From Takakia lepidozioides (taxonomy: Eukaryota; Streptophyta; Takakiopsida; Takakiales; Takakiaceae), in contig CM060734.1 in NCBI GenBank assembly GCA_030704615.1, positions 23,684,001 to 23,748,000 on the forward strand: a DNA stretch of 64,000 bases, read 5' to 3'. Position 1 is the first letter of the stretch, and every line of letters begins with the position of its first letter. Both the position numbers and the translations under genes were made by a program. Below the pieces are notes generated by a model, which had not been told where the DNA came from, searched no databases, and was given only the letters and a program-made list of their open reading frames with translations. Below are positions 8,990-20,639 of this stretch, piece after piece.

Positions 8990-11840
8990 CACACTACAGA
9001 GCATGGAATAAGAGGTGTGAATATTACTCTACCCTGTCATTGAAATTACACACCAGCCCCAGATCTAAAACAGATCATGGGGCAAAAAACATGGTGTCAA
9101 TAAGTGACTCGATGTGCAAAATAGGGCAGCTGATTATACCCTGTTGTATGAGCTGCCAAATATCAGTCTGTAACCCTGCTTTGGTGATGTTCTTTATGTA
9201 AAGAAATGCTCTTATTTTGTTCTTAAGCCTTCTATGATCATAAATGGCTTCTTTAAGACAAACAGACATTTCCAGCCATGAACAGTGATCAATGGATCTT
9301 TATTTGGACATGGATACTTACTGCTCAGTCACTTTGGTATGTCCAATGATACAAAGAACCCAAAAACTATACTAGTTTTTGAGCCAACAATAAATTAGGA
9401 TGGTTGGTTATGCCTCGGTATGTAAGCTGACCAAAAAATACAGACTGAATGACATGGCATGTCATGAATGGCACTTTTTAGCATGCTGAACAATGGTTTC
9501 ATTCTATGAACAGTGGTAATTGAGTCTCTAATTTTTCCCACCCCCCCCACCCAGAGACTTCATTGACTTTGAAGTCTCGGATTTGTCATAAAGTTGACTT
9601 GTGAATGAAGAATGGTTGATAATGAGGCTGATTTGTCGTTAATTTTACAATGACCTTGTCAGGTCTTTGTCCATGTCTCGACAAGACATAAGTATCTTCC
9701 CTCTCTGATTTAGACCAGTGTACTTGGTGGTTCTTGTACACATTATCAACCACTCTCCCTTCTGTTTTTAGTTTTATGTTTGATTTACTGACACCTTGGT
9801 CTGAGCATGACAAAAGGTTATCAAATATGTTCCTGATTGAAGTGATGAACCCAAGGCAATGGGAAGGCCAAAGCCATGAGATATCAGCCTCCTCTCCCGC
9901 CATGACCATGGTGTGGAGCAAGCAAGTCCTTCATAAGGTAAGATCTCCAGCAAAAATATGCTGGCTAGTTGGGCATGGAGAGTAAGGCATCCTTGAAGGT
10001 ACCTGAGATAAGCATAGAACATCTATAGGGCTTCTGAATGCTGAAATTTTGAGCTAGGCCTTGGTAAGACAGCTTGTTGGAGTAGACGTGTACACCTTAT
10101 ACATGATCCGGTCAATGCACATTACTCTTGTTTGCCGGTCCCCTGTAGCCGATGCCTTATGTCAGATTTAGATACCTTATGATAAGAATGAGTTCCATTT
10201 CTTTGGCTCAAATGTTTCTATGTTTCTCCTGGTTATGGCTTTGCTCTTTATAGCAACATAAAAAATACCCAATTCTGATATGCTGCTGGTAGATGTTTTG
10301 TCTGAATACCAGGTGGTAAACCCCTACCAGACTTCATCACCTAAGTCCCAATACCTGCCCCCTTTGGTTTTGTACACATGTTTTACCCAAAACAAGGGGT
10401 GGGTAAACACTAAAAGTCTGATTCCGGATTGTTACTTTATGACCTTGGGAATTGAGGGTTCTTTCACTGGCCTCTTCTTCCGGTCACCAGAGCTTATATA
10501 TAAACTAAAAGGTAAAACTCTACATTTTGATGTATGTGTTGATGTACCTTCGTTTGTCACAACTTGCCAACTTGGAACATGCCAATGGCAGAAAATTTAT
10601 TACCTAAACCTGCCCCCATTGGTTTTGTACACATGTGGTACCCAAAAACATGGGCTAGGTAAACACTAAAGGGTTGATAAAAGTTTCTTTCCTGTTTGTT
10701 GCTTGATGAATTTCGGAGTTAAGGTCCCTTCATTGGCCTCATCTTTCCATTACCAGAGCTTATGTGTAGCTAAAAGGCAAAACTCTACATTCTGATGTAA
10801 GTGTTGATGTACCTTTGCTTGTCACGGCTTGTTTTGTTTTTTTACCTTGGAGAGTTGAGATTGTAGGCATGTTTATTTCTATGGTTCCTTTGTAACCAGA
10901 AGTAAAAGCTACAAAGAAGAGGGAGGTCATTTATGTGATGGGGTCTGGTATGCACTCCCTTACGGGGTGAGTGCATACCACACTCACTCCATAAGGAGCT
11001 GCCATACCAGGGGATGGTTGGTGGGTTCCCTCTCTCTCCCTCTCTCTCCCTCCCTCCTTGGATCTGGCTGGTTCTTTTAAAACTTGATAGTTTAAGACCA
11101 GTGGTATATTACCTAACCCCTAATTAACCTTATTGGAATTTGGTTAATTTCGGTTATTTACATCACCAGGATTTTTGGTAAAAGGTCGGGATCCTAATGG
11201 AGCCATCCTATTTTTTAATTTTTTCATCCATAAATGGATGTCATCCTCAGAGGATGACACAGATGAAAAATCGAGAGACAATTTCATCCAACGCGGATGA
11301 GATCACGATAGATTTCATCATGTGCGGTAGAGTTCATCCCGTGTGATGGATTTCATCCCGAATGGATGAAATCGTGGGAAATCATGTGGATGAAATCGCG
11401 GGAAATCACGCTTCATCTCTTCCCTGCCCTAACCCTCTGCACGACGATCGTGCTTAAGGGATGGCTGGAGCTGAGAGATGGTGGCGGGGGGCGCATGGAG
11501 CTCGATTCAGGCGCCCTTGAATGCTATGGAGCTGCGCCTTTCAGGCATTTAGGTGTTCTGGCAAGATTCAGTACCTTCTTCCCCTCTTGGGGTGCGCAAT
11601 GGCGGCAGTACCTGCAATTTCCCTGTGGCGGTTGTCTCTAATGCTTGGCGGGTGATCTACCCGTGCTGTGGTTGCTTGCTGTGACCTTCATTGATCATTA
11701 AGATACAAGCGGCGATCTTAAGGCCTCAAGGAAGTGTTTGAACTCTTTAAGTTTGGGCGATTCACTTTCTTTGTGCATGCTTTGTACATTTTGTTGTGCA
11801 TTCTTGTTTGCTGGTCTTGAGAGCTATGGCGCAGGCTGGA
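8990..11840 (-). repeat. Dispersed non-coding repeat, copy A (inverted relative to 33.8-36.7 kb)
   Basis: Read in reverse complement, this segment matches 34000-36640. Landmarks shared are the ATG-containing stretch around 9590-9920 (equals 35712-36060), the tRNA-like hairpin segment around 10950, and the GATGAAATC-rich stretch around 11220-11400 (equals 34420-34490). Similarity fades at both ends. Frames inside copies give recurrent peptides (for example FVTTCQLGT, GGAQWRQYLQ-like) because DNA is shared; stops and indels show they are not conserved proteins. It may be a large non-autonomous LTR-type or otherwise unclassified element. It contains a pyrimidine microsatellite (TCTCTCCC) near 11030-11057. 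Confidence 0.75.
10947..10979. repeat. Perfect 11-bp hairpin inside the dispersed repeat
   Basis: GGTATGCACTC and GAGTGCATACC flank an 11-nt loop. The same hairpin is conserved at 34636-34668 and 45332-45364 in the other copies, while surrounding sequence varies. Confidence 0.8.
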
Positions 11841-12116
11841 AGTCAGCCATGTTTGGTTAGTCGCCATAGGGATCAATGGCGCTATTTTGTGAGTTAAAAT
11901 GAAGCTTGTGCAATTAGTTTTGGTTGCAAACATCTTCCTTTGGAATTAGAGCTACTATTGGTGGTGTGTGGGAGCCATAAAGAGCAAGAATACCTTGCTG
12001 ATTTCCTCACAGCCGCCACAGCTCAGTGCAAAGAAGCCTAGAGTCCAAGAGACACAAACCCTAGCTTGGCGTGGCTAAACCCTTTGGAGAAATGGCTAAA
12101 CTGCCATGAACGGCCA
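11841..12116. other. No gene recognised
   Basis: This is the stretch between the dispersed repeat and the GGGCTGTGA minisatellite. No frame or motif can be supported. Confidence 0.3.
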
Positions 12117-12620
12117 TGGATGGGGCTGTGACAGGCTGTGATGGGCTGTGCCATGTGGCCTTTGGGGCTGTGATGGGCTGTGACAGGCTGTGACTTGTGG
12201 CCTGTGGGGCTGTGATGGGCTGTGACAGGCTATGCCCTGTGGCCTTTGGGGCTGTGATAGACTGTGACAGATGGCCTGTGGGGTTGTGACCGGCTTTGAC
12301 AGGTGGCCAGTGGGGCTGTGACGGGCTGTGACTTGTGGCCTGTGGGGCTGTGATGGGCTGTGACAGGCTGTGACAGGCTGTGGCCTGTGATGCTGTGACC
12401 CTGTCACCTGTGTAGTCTTGTGACAGTATGTGACCTGTGGCGTGTGTGGCTGTGATGGGTTGTGACGGACTGTGACAGGCTGTGCCCTGTGGCCTTTGGG
12501 GCTGTGATGGGTTGTGGGGCTGTGGCCTGTGTAGGGTTGTGATGGCTGTGACCAGTGATCTGTGTGGGCCTGTGCTGGTCTGTGGTGGCCCGTGTTGACC
12601 TGTGGACGGCCTGTGCTGAC
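12117..12620. repeat. GGGCTGTGA minisatellite
   Basis: Variants of GGCTGTGAYGGGCTGTGAC and TGTGGCCTGTGGGGCTGTG repeat without break for about 500 bp. All three minus frames stay open as Pro/Ser/Thr/Gln/His-rich peptides (SQPITAPQATG) purely because of the repeat. A shorter, related tract lies at 32975-33155. Confidence 0.9.
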
Positions 12621-12829
12621 TCGTGGAGGCACTGGTGGACAGCCTGAGGACTGACATATGGTCTTGAAGGCCAAATTTCGAAGCTCGTGGAGGGCGGTTT
12701 GAGGAGTATCTTCATGATATTCCCATGGTCATACAAGTGAGAGAAGAGAGGAGAGGAAGAGTGTTGGGATGAGGGCATGCTGGGGTTAGGCTTTGGTTTA
12801 GCTTCTCTTCCTCGTAGTTTTCCACCCTC

Positions 12830-13088
12830 TCATTAGGCCAAGACCTTTCCGTAGGTGGAGACAAGAGTCAGTCCAGGTTTGGGCTGGGGTGTCATTGCAG
12901 GAGCAACACCGTGGAGTTGTTTTTGGTGTGGGGGAGTTGTCGTTCTGATTTCTTGTGTTTGGATCCCCTCCATACCTGCATGCTTGACTGTGCACCATGT
13001 TAGTTTTGTGTGGGCGCTTGTTTTTATAGGTGATTGATCACCGGCTAGTCCTAGAGCATGCTATCGATGGTGAGGCTGGGGTGATGAC
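12830..13088 (+). repeat. Dispersed repeat shared with 57120-57400 (opposite strand)
   Basis: The plus strand from about 12860 to 13080 matches the reverse complement of 57120-57390: TTTTTGGTGTGGGG, ATTTCTTGTGTTTGGATCCC, TTTTGTGTGGGCGCTTG, TGATCACCGG and AGCATGCT/AGTATGCT occur in the same order. It could be the end of an LTR or of an integrase-bearing element, since an integrase relic lies next to the 57 kb copy. Confidence 0.7.
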
Positions 13089-13091
13089 CAG

Positions 13092-14850
13092 TCAGACCAT
13101 CTCCTCTAGAAATCCCTTCACACGAGCATCAATCTGCTGTGTGTGACTTGCTAAAAAACTAGGCCTCAGGAGGGCTTGGGCTTTTGGCTCAGCCTCAAGA
13201 CTTTCAAAGTTGGTAAATAGAGGTACAGGCACAATTCCCTTGATAGATTTGAAGAGAGCGTCTCTTTGGTGAGAGAACCCCGGACAGTGTATCAGAAAAT
13301 GAATATTGTCTTCAGGTTGCCCACACAACGGGCAATTGCACTCTCCCTTTCCTCTCTGCTTCTGTTTGCTGTTCAAAGGTAGGTTTCCTGCCCTGAGTTT
13401 AAATTTCAGTCTAGTGCCGAGAGTGGGTAGACCCTTGAGGTCATCCAAGATGTCCTCCCCCATGTCACAGACTGGAAACAAGTTCAGGGAAGTTTTCTGC
13501 CTAACTTCATTTTCATCAGACAATTTCATGGCAACAGACATGGCTTTGGACACTACAGCCTCTAAGTTAGATTTATCCAGTAGGGTCAAGACTTGCGGAT
13601 CCAGATCCAGGTCCTTGAGAATCTCTTCTACTCTCTTCTGCCAGGACTGCCTGTTTGACAGGGCGGTCCTGTTTCCAAGATATAGAGTCGATTAATAACT
13701 TAGGATATCTGGTGTTGGACATTTGTTGCAGCTGACCCCACCATCTAACCTTGAATTCATCTCGTCGGGAGCTTAAGGACGGAATGCCAAACTCACCCCG
13801 AACAGCCACATTGGCTGTTTTGGAGCATGCTGACATACACTCCTTAAGCACCCCCACTTGAATGGATTCTAGATACTTAGCCTGGTTGGAGTTATCAACC
13901 CATATTGCAGATCCATACTCCAAGGCAGGTCTAATATCGCGACAAAACGTGGTTTTCTTAACCTCAGAGTTGACCCCTCTGCTGTGGAAGAATTTAGTGA
14001 GCCCCAAAGCTTTGCCCTTGCCAGTAACTTTCAGGATATGTGCATCCCAATTACAATTGGAGGAAAACTCAATGCCCAGGTAAGTGTAGGAAGGGAGGAC
14101 CGGGATCTCTTGGCTACCCCACTGCCACTTAAGATCACTTCCTCCCTCTCCTCTGTCGTTGAATGCTACCACTGCACATTTGCTGACGTTAGCCTCTAGC
14201 CCCCAAAGATCAAAGTATCTCTTCGCTCAATCAATCAACTCCTGGAGATTGGTTGGAGTCTCCCCTATGCCTGCTAAGTCATCCGCAAACATAAGGGCTG
14301 GTATGGTGGTATCACCCACCCTTAACCCAAATACCTCATTTTCCATATCCTCGAGGAGTTGATTGATGAGAACATTGAAGAGCAAAGGGGAGAGAGTACA
14401 TCCTTGAGCTACACCTTGGTCTATGTCAAAGAAGTTGGACTTCTGTCCATTAACAGTGACACAGCTTTTGGTGTGAGCATATAAGTTGTGGACAACTCTC
14501 CACATCTTTCCCTTGATCCCACAAGACCAGAGGCGGAGCCATAGGCCATCTCTCCACATTGTGTCATAAGCCTTTTTGACATCCAAGAAAAAAACAAAAG
14601 TGGATTTCCCTTCTTTTTTTCCTTCCCTGTATAATATGGCTTAGAGCAAAGATATGATCCACACAGCCCCTGTTTTGCCGAAAGCCAGCTTGGCCTTCGT
14701 GGAAACAACCTCTAGATTCCAGATCAACCTCGAGACGAGTACTTATAACTCCGCAAAATGTCTTGCCAACAGCATTGAGGAGCGTGATGCCACGGTAGTT
14801 CCCCAGTTCTTCTCTGTCACCCTTCTTGTATAGATTGACAAGCCCAAGGA
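13092..14850 (-). pseudogene. Non-LTR retrotransposon (LINE) reverse transcriptase relic
   Basis: The minus strand encodes, in order, the RT entry motif (LYKKGDREELGNYRGITLLN at about 14830-14760), fingers (GQAGFRQNRG), palm with VKKAYDTMWRDGL, QGCTLSPLLFNV and the catalytic FADDLA box (about 14290), thumb (YTYLGIEF) and a C-terminal zinc segment (CNCPLCGQPEDNIHFLIHC at about 13330-13270). This is the standard LINE RT order with the C-terminal CCHC. The endonuclease domain is missing: the element is 5'-truncated at about 14850, where the MULE begins. Defects are a TGA at 14229-14227 and a frameshift near 13650; another shift lies around 14600. It must be an inactive copy. No poly(A) tail is visible at the 3' end. 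Confidence 0.9.
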
Positions 14851-14859
14851 GAAAGAAGT

Positions 14860-17756
14860 CGGAATATGGAGATTCTTACAAGCGTGGTTGCCAATGCTGT
14901 TTCAAGGTCCAGCAATGCTATCTCGCCCCCGACATTTGTGTCCTCAAGTACTACAACAACATGGAGCATACAGACGCGAAAGGGAACATCTGTCATGGGA
15001 AGTCCGCTGAGTTCAGGAAGACTCGCCACTCCTATGCACCACACATTAGCAAGGAATTGAAAGCATGGGTCATGGAGTGTTTGTGCCAAGGCTTGTCAGT
15101 CGCCCAAATCATGATGGAATATAAAGAGCACGTCATGAACAACACCGGGTTGGGGGATGCATGGACACGGGACGATTTTTTGTTGGAGTAGGATGTGCGC
15201 AACCTGGCCGAGAAACGGGCGTGGCAAATGTTCAAAAAACATGCCAACGATGCGGAGAGTGTCCGCATGTGGAAAGACCAAAACCCGAAATCGGTCTTCT
15301 TCTATCAAGAAGAGAAATTGGTGCCAACATTCAAGCACTACGATGGCGACTTAACATTCACAATCGGCATACAGACTGAGTGGCAGAAGAAGCAAATGCT
15401 TCAATTAGGCCATGCCCGTATCGTTGCATGCGATGCAACCTTCAGGACAAATCACCACAAGGTACTCTTCATCCCTTTCACAATTTATCCGCTTGCACAA
15501 CTAGTGGATGTGCGCACACTGGCAGCATCTGACATTGTGCATCTGAGCAGTTCCCATTGTACACGTTGATGGTCTTCAACGAGTGGCTTAATGGTATACC
15601 AGTTGCGTACATCATATCCACGCGTGAGCGGACAACAGACCTGGTGCCATGGATGGCAGCTTTGTGGGACTCACTCCTCGCAAAAATGCCGGACTGGCGA
15701 CCCAATGCCTTCATTGTGGACGATGCCGACGCCGAAATAAACGCCATTACGTAAGTTTCACATACCCTCCTGTGCACTCGCGTGCAAGTCCGCTGCGTGC
15801 GTCCATTGTCAGTCTCTTTGGCAAGTCCCCTGCCATACAACGCAGTCCTTTGTGCAAGTCCGGCCCATTCATTTCTGCAAGTTTGCTGGCAAACTAGTCC
15901 GCTGATAAATGTCCTCTGGCGAGGTCCGCTGGAAGACTCACTTGCGCAAGTCTACTGCAAGGTCAGTCTGGTCGGGTCTGCTACCAGCAAAGTATGGGTA
16001 AGTCTGCTGCCACTAAAGTCTGGGTAAGTCTGCTACCGGCCTCTTAAGGGCAAGTCCGCAGGCTAGTCCGCTGGAGCGGTCTGTTCGCAAGCAGTCCACT
16101 GCAAGAATCACTTGCGCCAGTCTGCTCCGACGTCGGTCTGGTCCAGCAAGTCCGCTGGCAGGCGAGTCCGCCGGAGGGGACTGTTCGGAAGTCTGTTGGC
16201 AACCCATGCCGCTTGGAATGCCCTCTGGCCAAGTCCGTCGCAAGACTCACTTACGCAAGTCCGCTGCGTGGTCAGGCTACTGGTGGTGTCGTGTGGGCAA
16301 GACTCATGGCAGGTCAGAGAGGGCGAGTCTGCTGGCTAAATCCGTTTGGCAAGTCCACTGGAACAGATGGGCAGACCGGTCCACCAGAGAGTCTACTGGG
16401 TTAGTGCCCAAGTCCACCGGCAAAGTCCTCTTTGAAGTCTCTCATGTGAGCATGTGTACTTTGCAGGGCTGTTTTTGGAGGTGCTCATTTTCCTGTGCCT
16501 TTGGCATGTCCGGCGGGCTTGGATGAAGCAATTATGCGCGAAAACCAAAGATCCTATCACTGCCGCAAACTTGCTGAAGGATATGGGAGACCTCATGTAC
16601 TGTAGAGGTGGACCAAGCGATCCCAAAGAAGGTCTTGCGTGGGTAGCAAAAACGCTCCGAGGCATGAGAAAGAAATATCCGAATGGGCATGAATTTTTGG
16701 ACTACATCAATAAGGAATGGCGCCCTAAAATAGCAATGTGGTGTACAGCCGCTCGCCATGTTCCGCATGCCAGTCAGGACACAAACGCTAGCATTGAGGC
16801 ATACCATGGAAACTTGAAGGCAAGACTGAGGATGAGGAAAGGCAAAATGACTGGGCATAGAGTGAATTGGCTTATATAGGAACTCACAGGCCGTGTGCTA
16901 ACACACTACTGGTATGCAATTCACCTGAAGACGCACGGATTCATAAGGAATGACAAACATGAGAAGTACATGTCCAATTCTGTGCTTGCGGCATGCGACA
17001 TCCCAGCATGCAATGTCACTCTTCCATTCCATCCTAGGCAACCAGCCTATGTTCTAAGCACCAATCACCCAAACACAACTTACATTGTTTACAACCTCGG
17101 ATGCGAATGGGCTTCTTGCACTTGCCCATGGGCAATGAAGGGCAATTTGTGCAAGCATCAAGTCCGAGTCCTGAAGTTGCTTCATCCACACTTGCAGGAT
17201 GGACTCATAGTGTGCGCTTGTGGCACGGCGCTGGGAACCATTCATGGAGGATTGCATAATGTGTTCAGGGTTCGTGCAAGTGGCGGCGACGAAGACGGTT
17301 TGGCAAATGCAACAGACGGCCCTTCCACAGATGACTTCCCCTATGATGTGGAGCCTGTCCTCGTACCATCCTCCATGGACGAAGAATTTGCAGACATACT
17401 TCGCATTGTTGGTGACGACAAATACCTGGAGAAACATCTGTTGTCTTCTCTTCAAATTTGTAGGGGGCAGCTTGTTGATATTCTCGCCAAGAGTGTTGCA
17501 AGAATGTTGCACCCTGGCAGCAAAGAGCTTCCGTTCTGTAAATGACAACAACAATATGTCGCTGAAAAGGAAACGGGATTTCGTTGAGGCATGGAAAACG
17601 CGACCCAGAGTCTTGCGCAAAATGCTACGCGATAATTCTCCCGATGAAATAAATAAAAATTCTGCAGTACGATTGCATGTGCAGTACAAGACTTTCAACC
17701 TATCTCTAAACCAGTCTGCTAAACCAGTCGGGATTTCGTCTGAACCAGTCTTGTGA
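14860..17756 (+). pseudogene. MULE (Mutator-like) transposase, decayed
   Basis: The MULE order is visible across several frames: an N-terminal region (14860-15190); DDE Asp in VACDATFRTN (about 15430); second Asp in AFIVDDADAEINAIT (15700-15750); the LCLWHVRRAW C/H box (16490-16520); catalytic Glu in ASIEAYHGNLK (16785-16815); and a SWIM finger CTCPWAMKGNLCKH (17120-17160), C-x-C-x8-C-x-H. The full set gives cut-and-paste transposase function. Damage: TAG at 15189-15191 in frame, a frameshift near 15545, a shift next to 16480, TAG at 16877-16879 and a frame change near 17500. A GT-AG intron (15751-16466) splits the gene between the second Asp and the C/H box. Terminal inverted repeats were not found. 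It inserted against the 5' end of the LINE relic. Confidence 0.9.
15751..16466 (+). other. Likely intron of the MULE, filled with AAGTCYGCTGG minisatellite
   Basis: The donor is AC|GTAAGTTT at 15751 and the acceptor is TTTGCAG| ending at 16466 (716 nt). The preceding exon ends in INAIT and the following one opens into VFGGAH-like residues before the C/H box, which is the expected protein order, although a 1-2 nt indel is still needed after the junction. The interior is a degenerate minisatellite with units like AAGTCCGCTGGC and GCGAGTCCGCTGG, which produces several spurious open frames. The intron call is an inference from splice signals and protein continuity. Confidence 0.65.
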
Positions 17757-18535
17757 CGTCTGAACCAGTCTGAAGACGCATGAACCAGTCTGCTGAACCA
17801 GGCTTCTGCTCAGTCTGCTGCCACTCTTCCAACCATTGTGCTCATAGGCTGGTAAACAATCTGACCTGTCCATCAGCAAGAAAACAAAGTATTCAAGGTG
17901 TGGAGTATCATGTCTCTTGAGTAGACCAGTCTCTTGGTTTTGAACTGGCCTGCACTCGGCTGACTAGTGACCCTCAAGCAGTCTGCCCATCAGACTCGCC
18001 ATTCTGAGTACGCTGGACCCTCACTTACTCTGCTGACCAGACTTGACAAACTACTGGCCAATGCCATCCGCCTGTACTCTAGCACTCCGGTGACTCTCGG
18101 CAGTCTGCTGAGCAGTGGACTCTCACCACACATGCTGTTCAGACTAGGACTCATGGTTCCCTGCCAATCTGCCAGACTCTGCCAGGCTGGAGGACTCTCC
18201 TCAGTCTGTCGGACTCTCCTCTTCCAATGAGTCTTCCCAGCAGCCTGCTGTCAGTCTTCCTAGCCATCTACTGACGGTTTTGTAACATGTCGGCTCAAAC
18301 TAGAGTATCCATCAGCAGACTGACATTGCAGGTGGATACATTCACATGTACTTACTGAGCCGACACCCTCATCAGTCTTATGTCCAGTCCACTCACGCCC
18401 AGTACACTGGGTCTTCTATACAGTCCAGGAGACTGAGGGGACTGACGAGACTGAGCGGACTGGGCGGACAGAGCAGACTAAGCGGACTGAGCAGAATGAG
18501 CCAACAGAGCAGATAGAACAGACGGCATAGGGGAA
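17700..18535. repeat. CAGTCTGCTG minisatellite
   Basis: From 17700 to about 18300 the plus strand repeats AACCAGTCTGCTG and CAGTCTGCCA variants. From about 18400 to 18530 the complementary phase appears (GACTGAGCGGACTGAGCAG). Similar tracts occur at 18790-19000, 19650-20040 and 21270-21365. No gene is visible on the plus strand. Confidence 0.75.
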
Positions 18536-18542
18536 TCCTTAC

Positions 18543-20337
18543 TCTTCACCAATCGGAGCCAAAATAAACTCACAGTCTTTTAGGTACTTGCCATGCCGCT
18601 CGCTGCTGAAGGCAGCATGAAGGTTATCCAGTAGTCTTTCGCGTGGCCCCTCCCAGTGGATGTTCATCACCGCCCACGTCCACGTTGGCAGAAGAGCTAC
18701 CATATAGAAGTGCAACATGGAACCACCGGCATCCACTACATTACGATGTAATTTATCAAACCGAGAAGTCAATTTGCACATACTAGAGCAGACTGAGGTA
18801 AAGCCCCTGTACTTGTCAGACAGACGAGAAGACCGAGCAGACTGACTGACCAGACTATGTCAAGAGTATGTGAAGACTCTCCAAGACCGACAGCAACATG
18901 AGACTGTGTAAAGGAGATGGGACTGAGCAGACTAACATGACTGAGCAGACCGAAAAGTATGAGAAGATAGATCAGCAGAGAATAGCAGGAGACTGGGCTG
19001 AGCAGACTCAGTATCTTCACAAAAAAAAAAAAAAAAAAAAAACAGACCAACAGATGCTACTCACTGCTGGATCTCGCGGCAAAGAATGACTTCCTTGTCC
19101 ATCTCAAAAACCAGTTTACGGTCCTTGTTCATAAACACACCGGACTTTTTCTTGGGGCCACTTTTCTTGGGAGCAGGACCCTCCCCAACCTCTTCGGCGA
19201 GGTCCAGCACATCCCGCTTCTTTGCTTTGCCTCTACTTTGCGGAGCAGAAGGTGTTGCCGACAGGTTGGATTGAGTAGACTGTCGCAGGATGGCCGTCCG
19301 GCTTCTCAACACAACAACGTCAGGAGGCTTGTTGACACTTCCTGGACCGATCCTCGCAGCCTCACGCGTGGCATGCGTGGAACTCACCCGCACACCCGGC
19401 GGCGTTTCGTCTATGGTACCCATCTTTGTTGTCGACCCGACGTTGGGTGCATTGGTAGGTCCATGGGCATGGGTTGAGTCCACTGCGGACGATGGCGATG
19501 TCGCAACGTGCACATCCCTCATGAGACAAACATCCTGCAAGTTCAATAATACGTTCAATAATATAATGAAGGTGCAACATCAGTAAGTAAAATGCTCTCA
19601 CAGTGCAGGAACAACCTGAGTGGGTGGGGCTGGGTCGTCCATTGTGCCGTTATGAGCAGTGTCCTCTCCAGTCTCCTTTGCAGTCTGCCGGGAAGTCTCT
19701 TGGACAGACTGCTGGGCAGTCTCCTGCACAGGTTGGTCAGGCTCCATGGTAGTTTCCTGTGCATTGGCAGTCTCGGCAATGGCATGGGCAGTCTGCTGGA
19801 CTGCGTCCAAGTCAGTCTCCTATTGGGCAGGCTCCTGGGCAGCGTCCTGGGGAGGCTCCTGGCAGACAGGTTGCACATCAGAGTCAGTCTGCTGGACAGT
19901 CTACTGGACTCCTTCCAAGTCCCTCTCTTGAGCAGTCTGCTGGACTCTCTCCAAGTCAGTCACCTGGGCAGTCTGTTGAACAGTCTCCTGGACAATCAGT
20001 GCAGTCTCCTGGGAAGTCTTCTCGAGTTCAGCCTCCTAGGAAGTCCTTTCGGCGTGGTCTTCCAGGCCGACGATGAGTCTATCAACTTCGCCGTCAACCT
20101 TGTTGTGAGGATCTTCGTCCATAGCTGACAATGGCTTCACAGAGGGGGATTCCACATCGGATTCTGTAGTAAGGTCTATTATGCAGGGTATTGGGCCGGA
20201 CATTGGTCCGATCACGTCAAGATCATCGATGGCTTTCGCCAGTGAACGAACTAGAACCGGACTAAGCTCAATGGAAATAGGACGTAGGCCACGGGGCGAC
20301 GGATAAGAGGGGTTTACCAATGTCCTGGCTACATCAT
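18543..20337 (-). pseudogene. Unrecognised multi-exon gene, three exons traced, three TAG codons in frame
   Basis: Splice signals and phase agree for three exons. Exon A (20337-19616) follows acceptor CTACAG and encodes VARTLVNPSYPSPRG, an acidic stretch, then a Gln/Glu/Thr-rich repeat (QETAQQSVQET). It contains TAG at 20038-20036, 19903-19901 and 19822-19820, all inside the Gln-rich repeat. An 81-nt intron (19615-19535; GTTGTT...TTGCAG) keeps phase into exon B (19534-19065), a Ser/Thr/Pro-rich and then Lys-rich tail (KKSGPKKKSGVFMNKDRK). A 282-nt intron (GTGAGT...CTCTAG) leads in phase to exon C (18782-18543; WTWAVMNIHWEGPRERLL), which ends at donor GTAAGG. Further exons downstream were not found. 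I recognise no domain. Both ends appear lost. The intron B-C contains an A22 tract on the plus strand and CAGTCTGCT repeats. Confidence 0.6.
18790..19045. repeat. GCAGACTGAG minisatellite and A22 tract
   Basis: Repeats of AGCAGACTGA and GACCGAGCAGACTG run from 18790 to 19015 and are followed by an uninterrupted A-run at 19020-19041. This lies in the intron between exons B and C of the minus-strand gene. Confidence 0.7.
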
Positions 20338-20477
20338 CTGTAGACGCAAAAAAATTGGTTCTCCAAAATTTCTAAGCTTAAATTGGGGTCCACCGCACCA
20401 GTCCAATGCAGGTCAGGACGTTGAAAATTCCACTGTGGCCTCATGAAAGAGTGTTGGACACCTGCTGTCGGCAGGTT

Positions 20478-20612
20478 TTCCAGTCCATAATGGATGACAG
20501 AAAGGTGAGGGCGATCTTGGACTAGGAGCCTCCGACTTCAGTCCCGGGAGTGCGATCCTTCCTAGGACTTGCCTCCTATTACCGAAAGTATGTGAGAAAT
20601 TTCGCCAAGATC
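20478..20612 (+). pseudogene. Gypsy pol fragment: RT-RNase H connection
   Basis: The plus strand encodes SIMDDRKVRAILD, a TAG at 20523-20525 where Trp is expected, then EPPTSVPGVRSFLGLASYY and RKYVRNFAKIAG. This is the conserved segment after the RT thumb of gypsy elements (KV.AIL.W..P....vRSFLGLA.YYR.fi..F). It starts at almost the residue where the minus-strand RT at 21373 ends (VEFLGHVIT), which points to an inversion rather than an independent fragment. It stops abruptly after FAKIAG. Confidence 0.8.
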
Positions 20613-20639
20613 GCAGGTTGTTCAGCTAATTCTCTGGAT

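Noticed and set aside
12061-12674. Two overlapping minus-strand frames of about 190-200 codons
   Set aside because: They are Pro/Ser/Gln/His-rich in all frames because the DNA is a GGGCTGTGA minisatellite.
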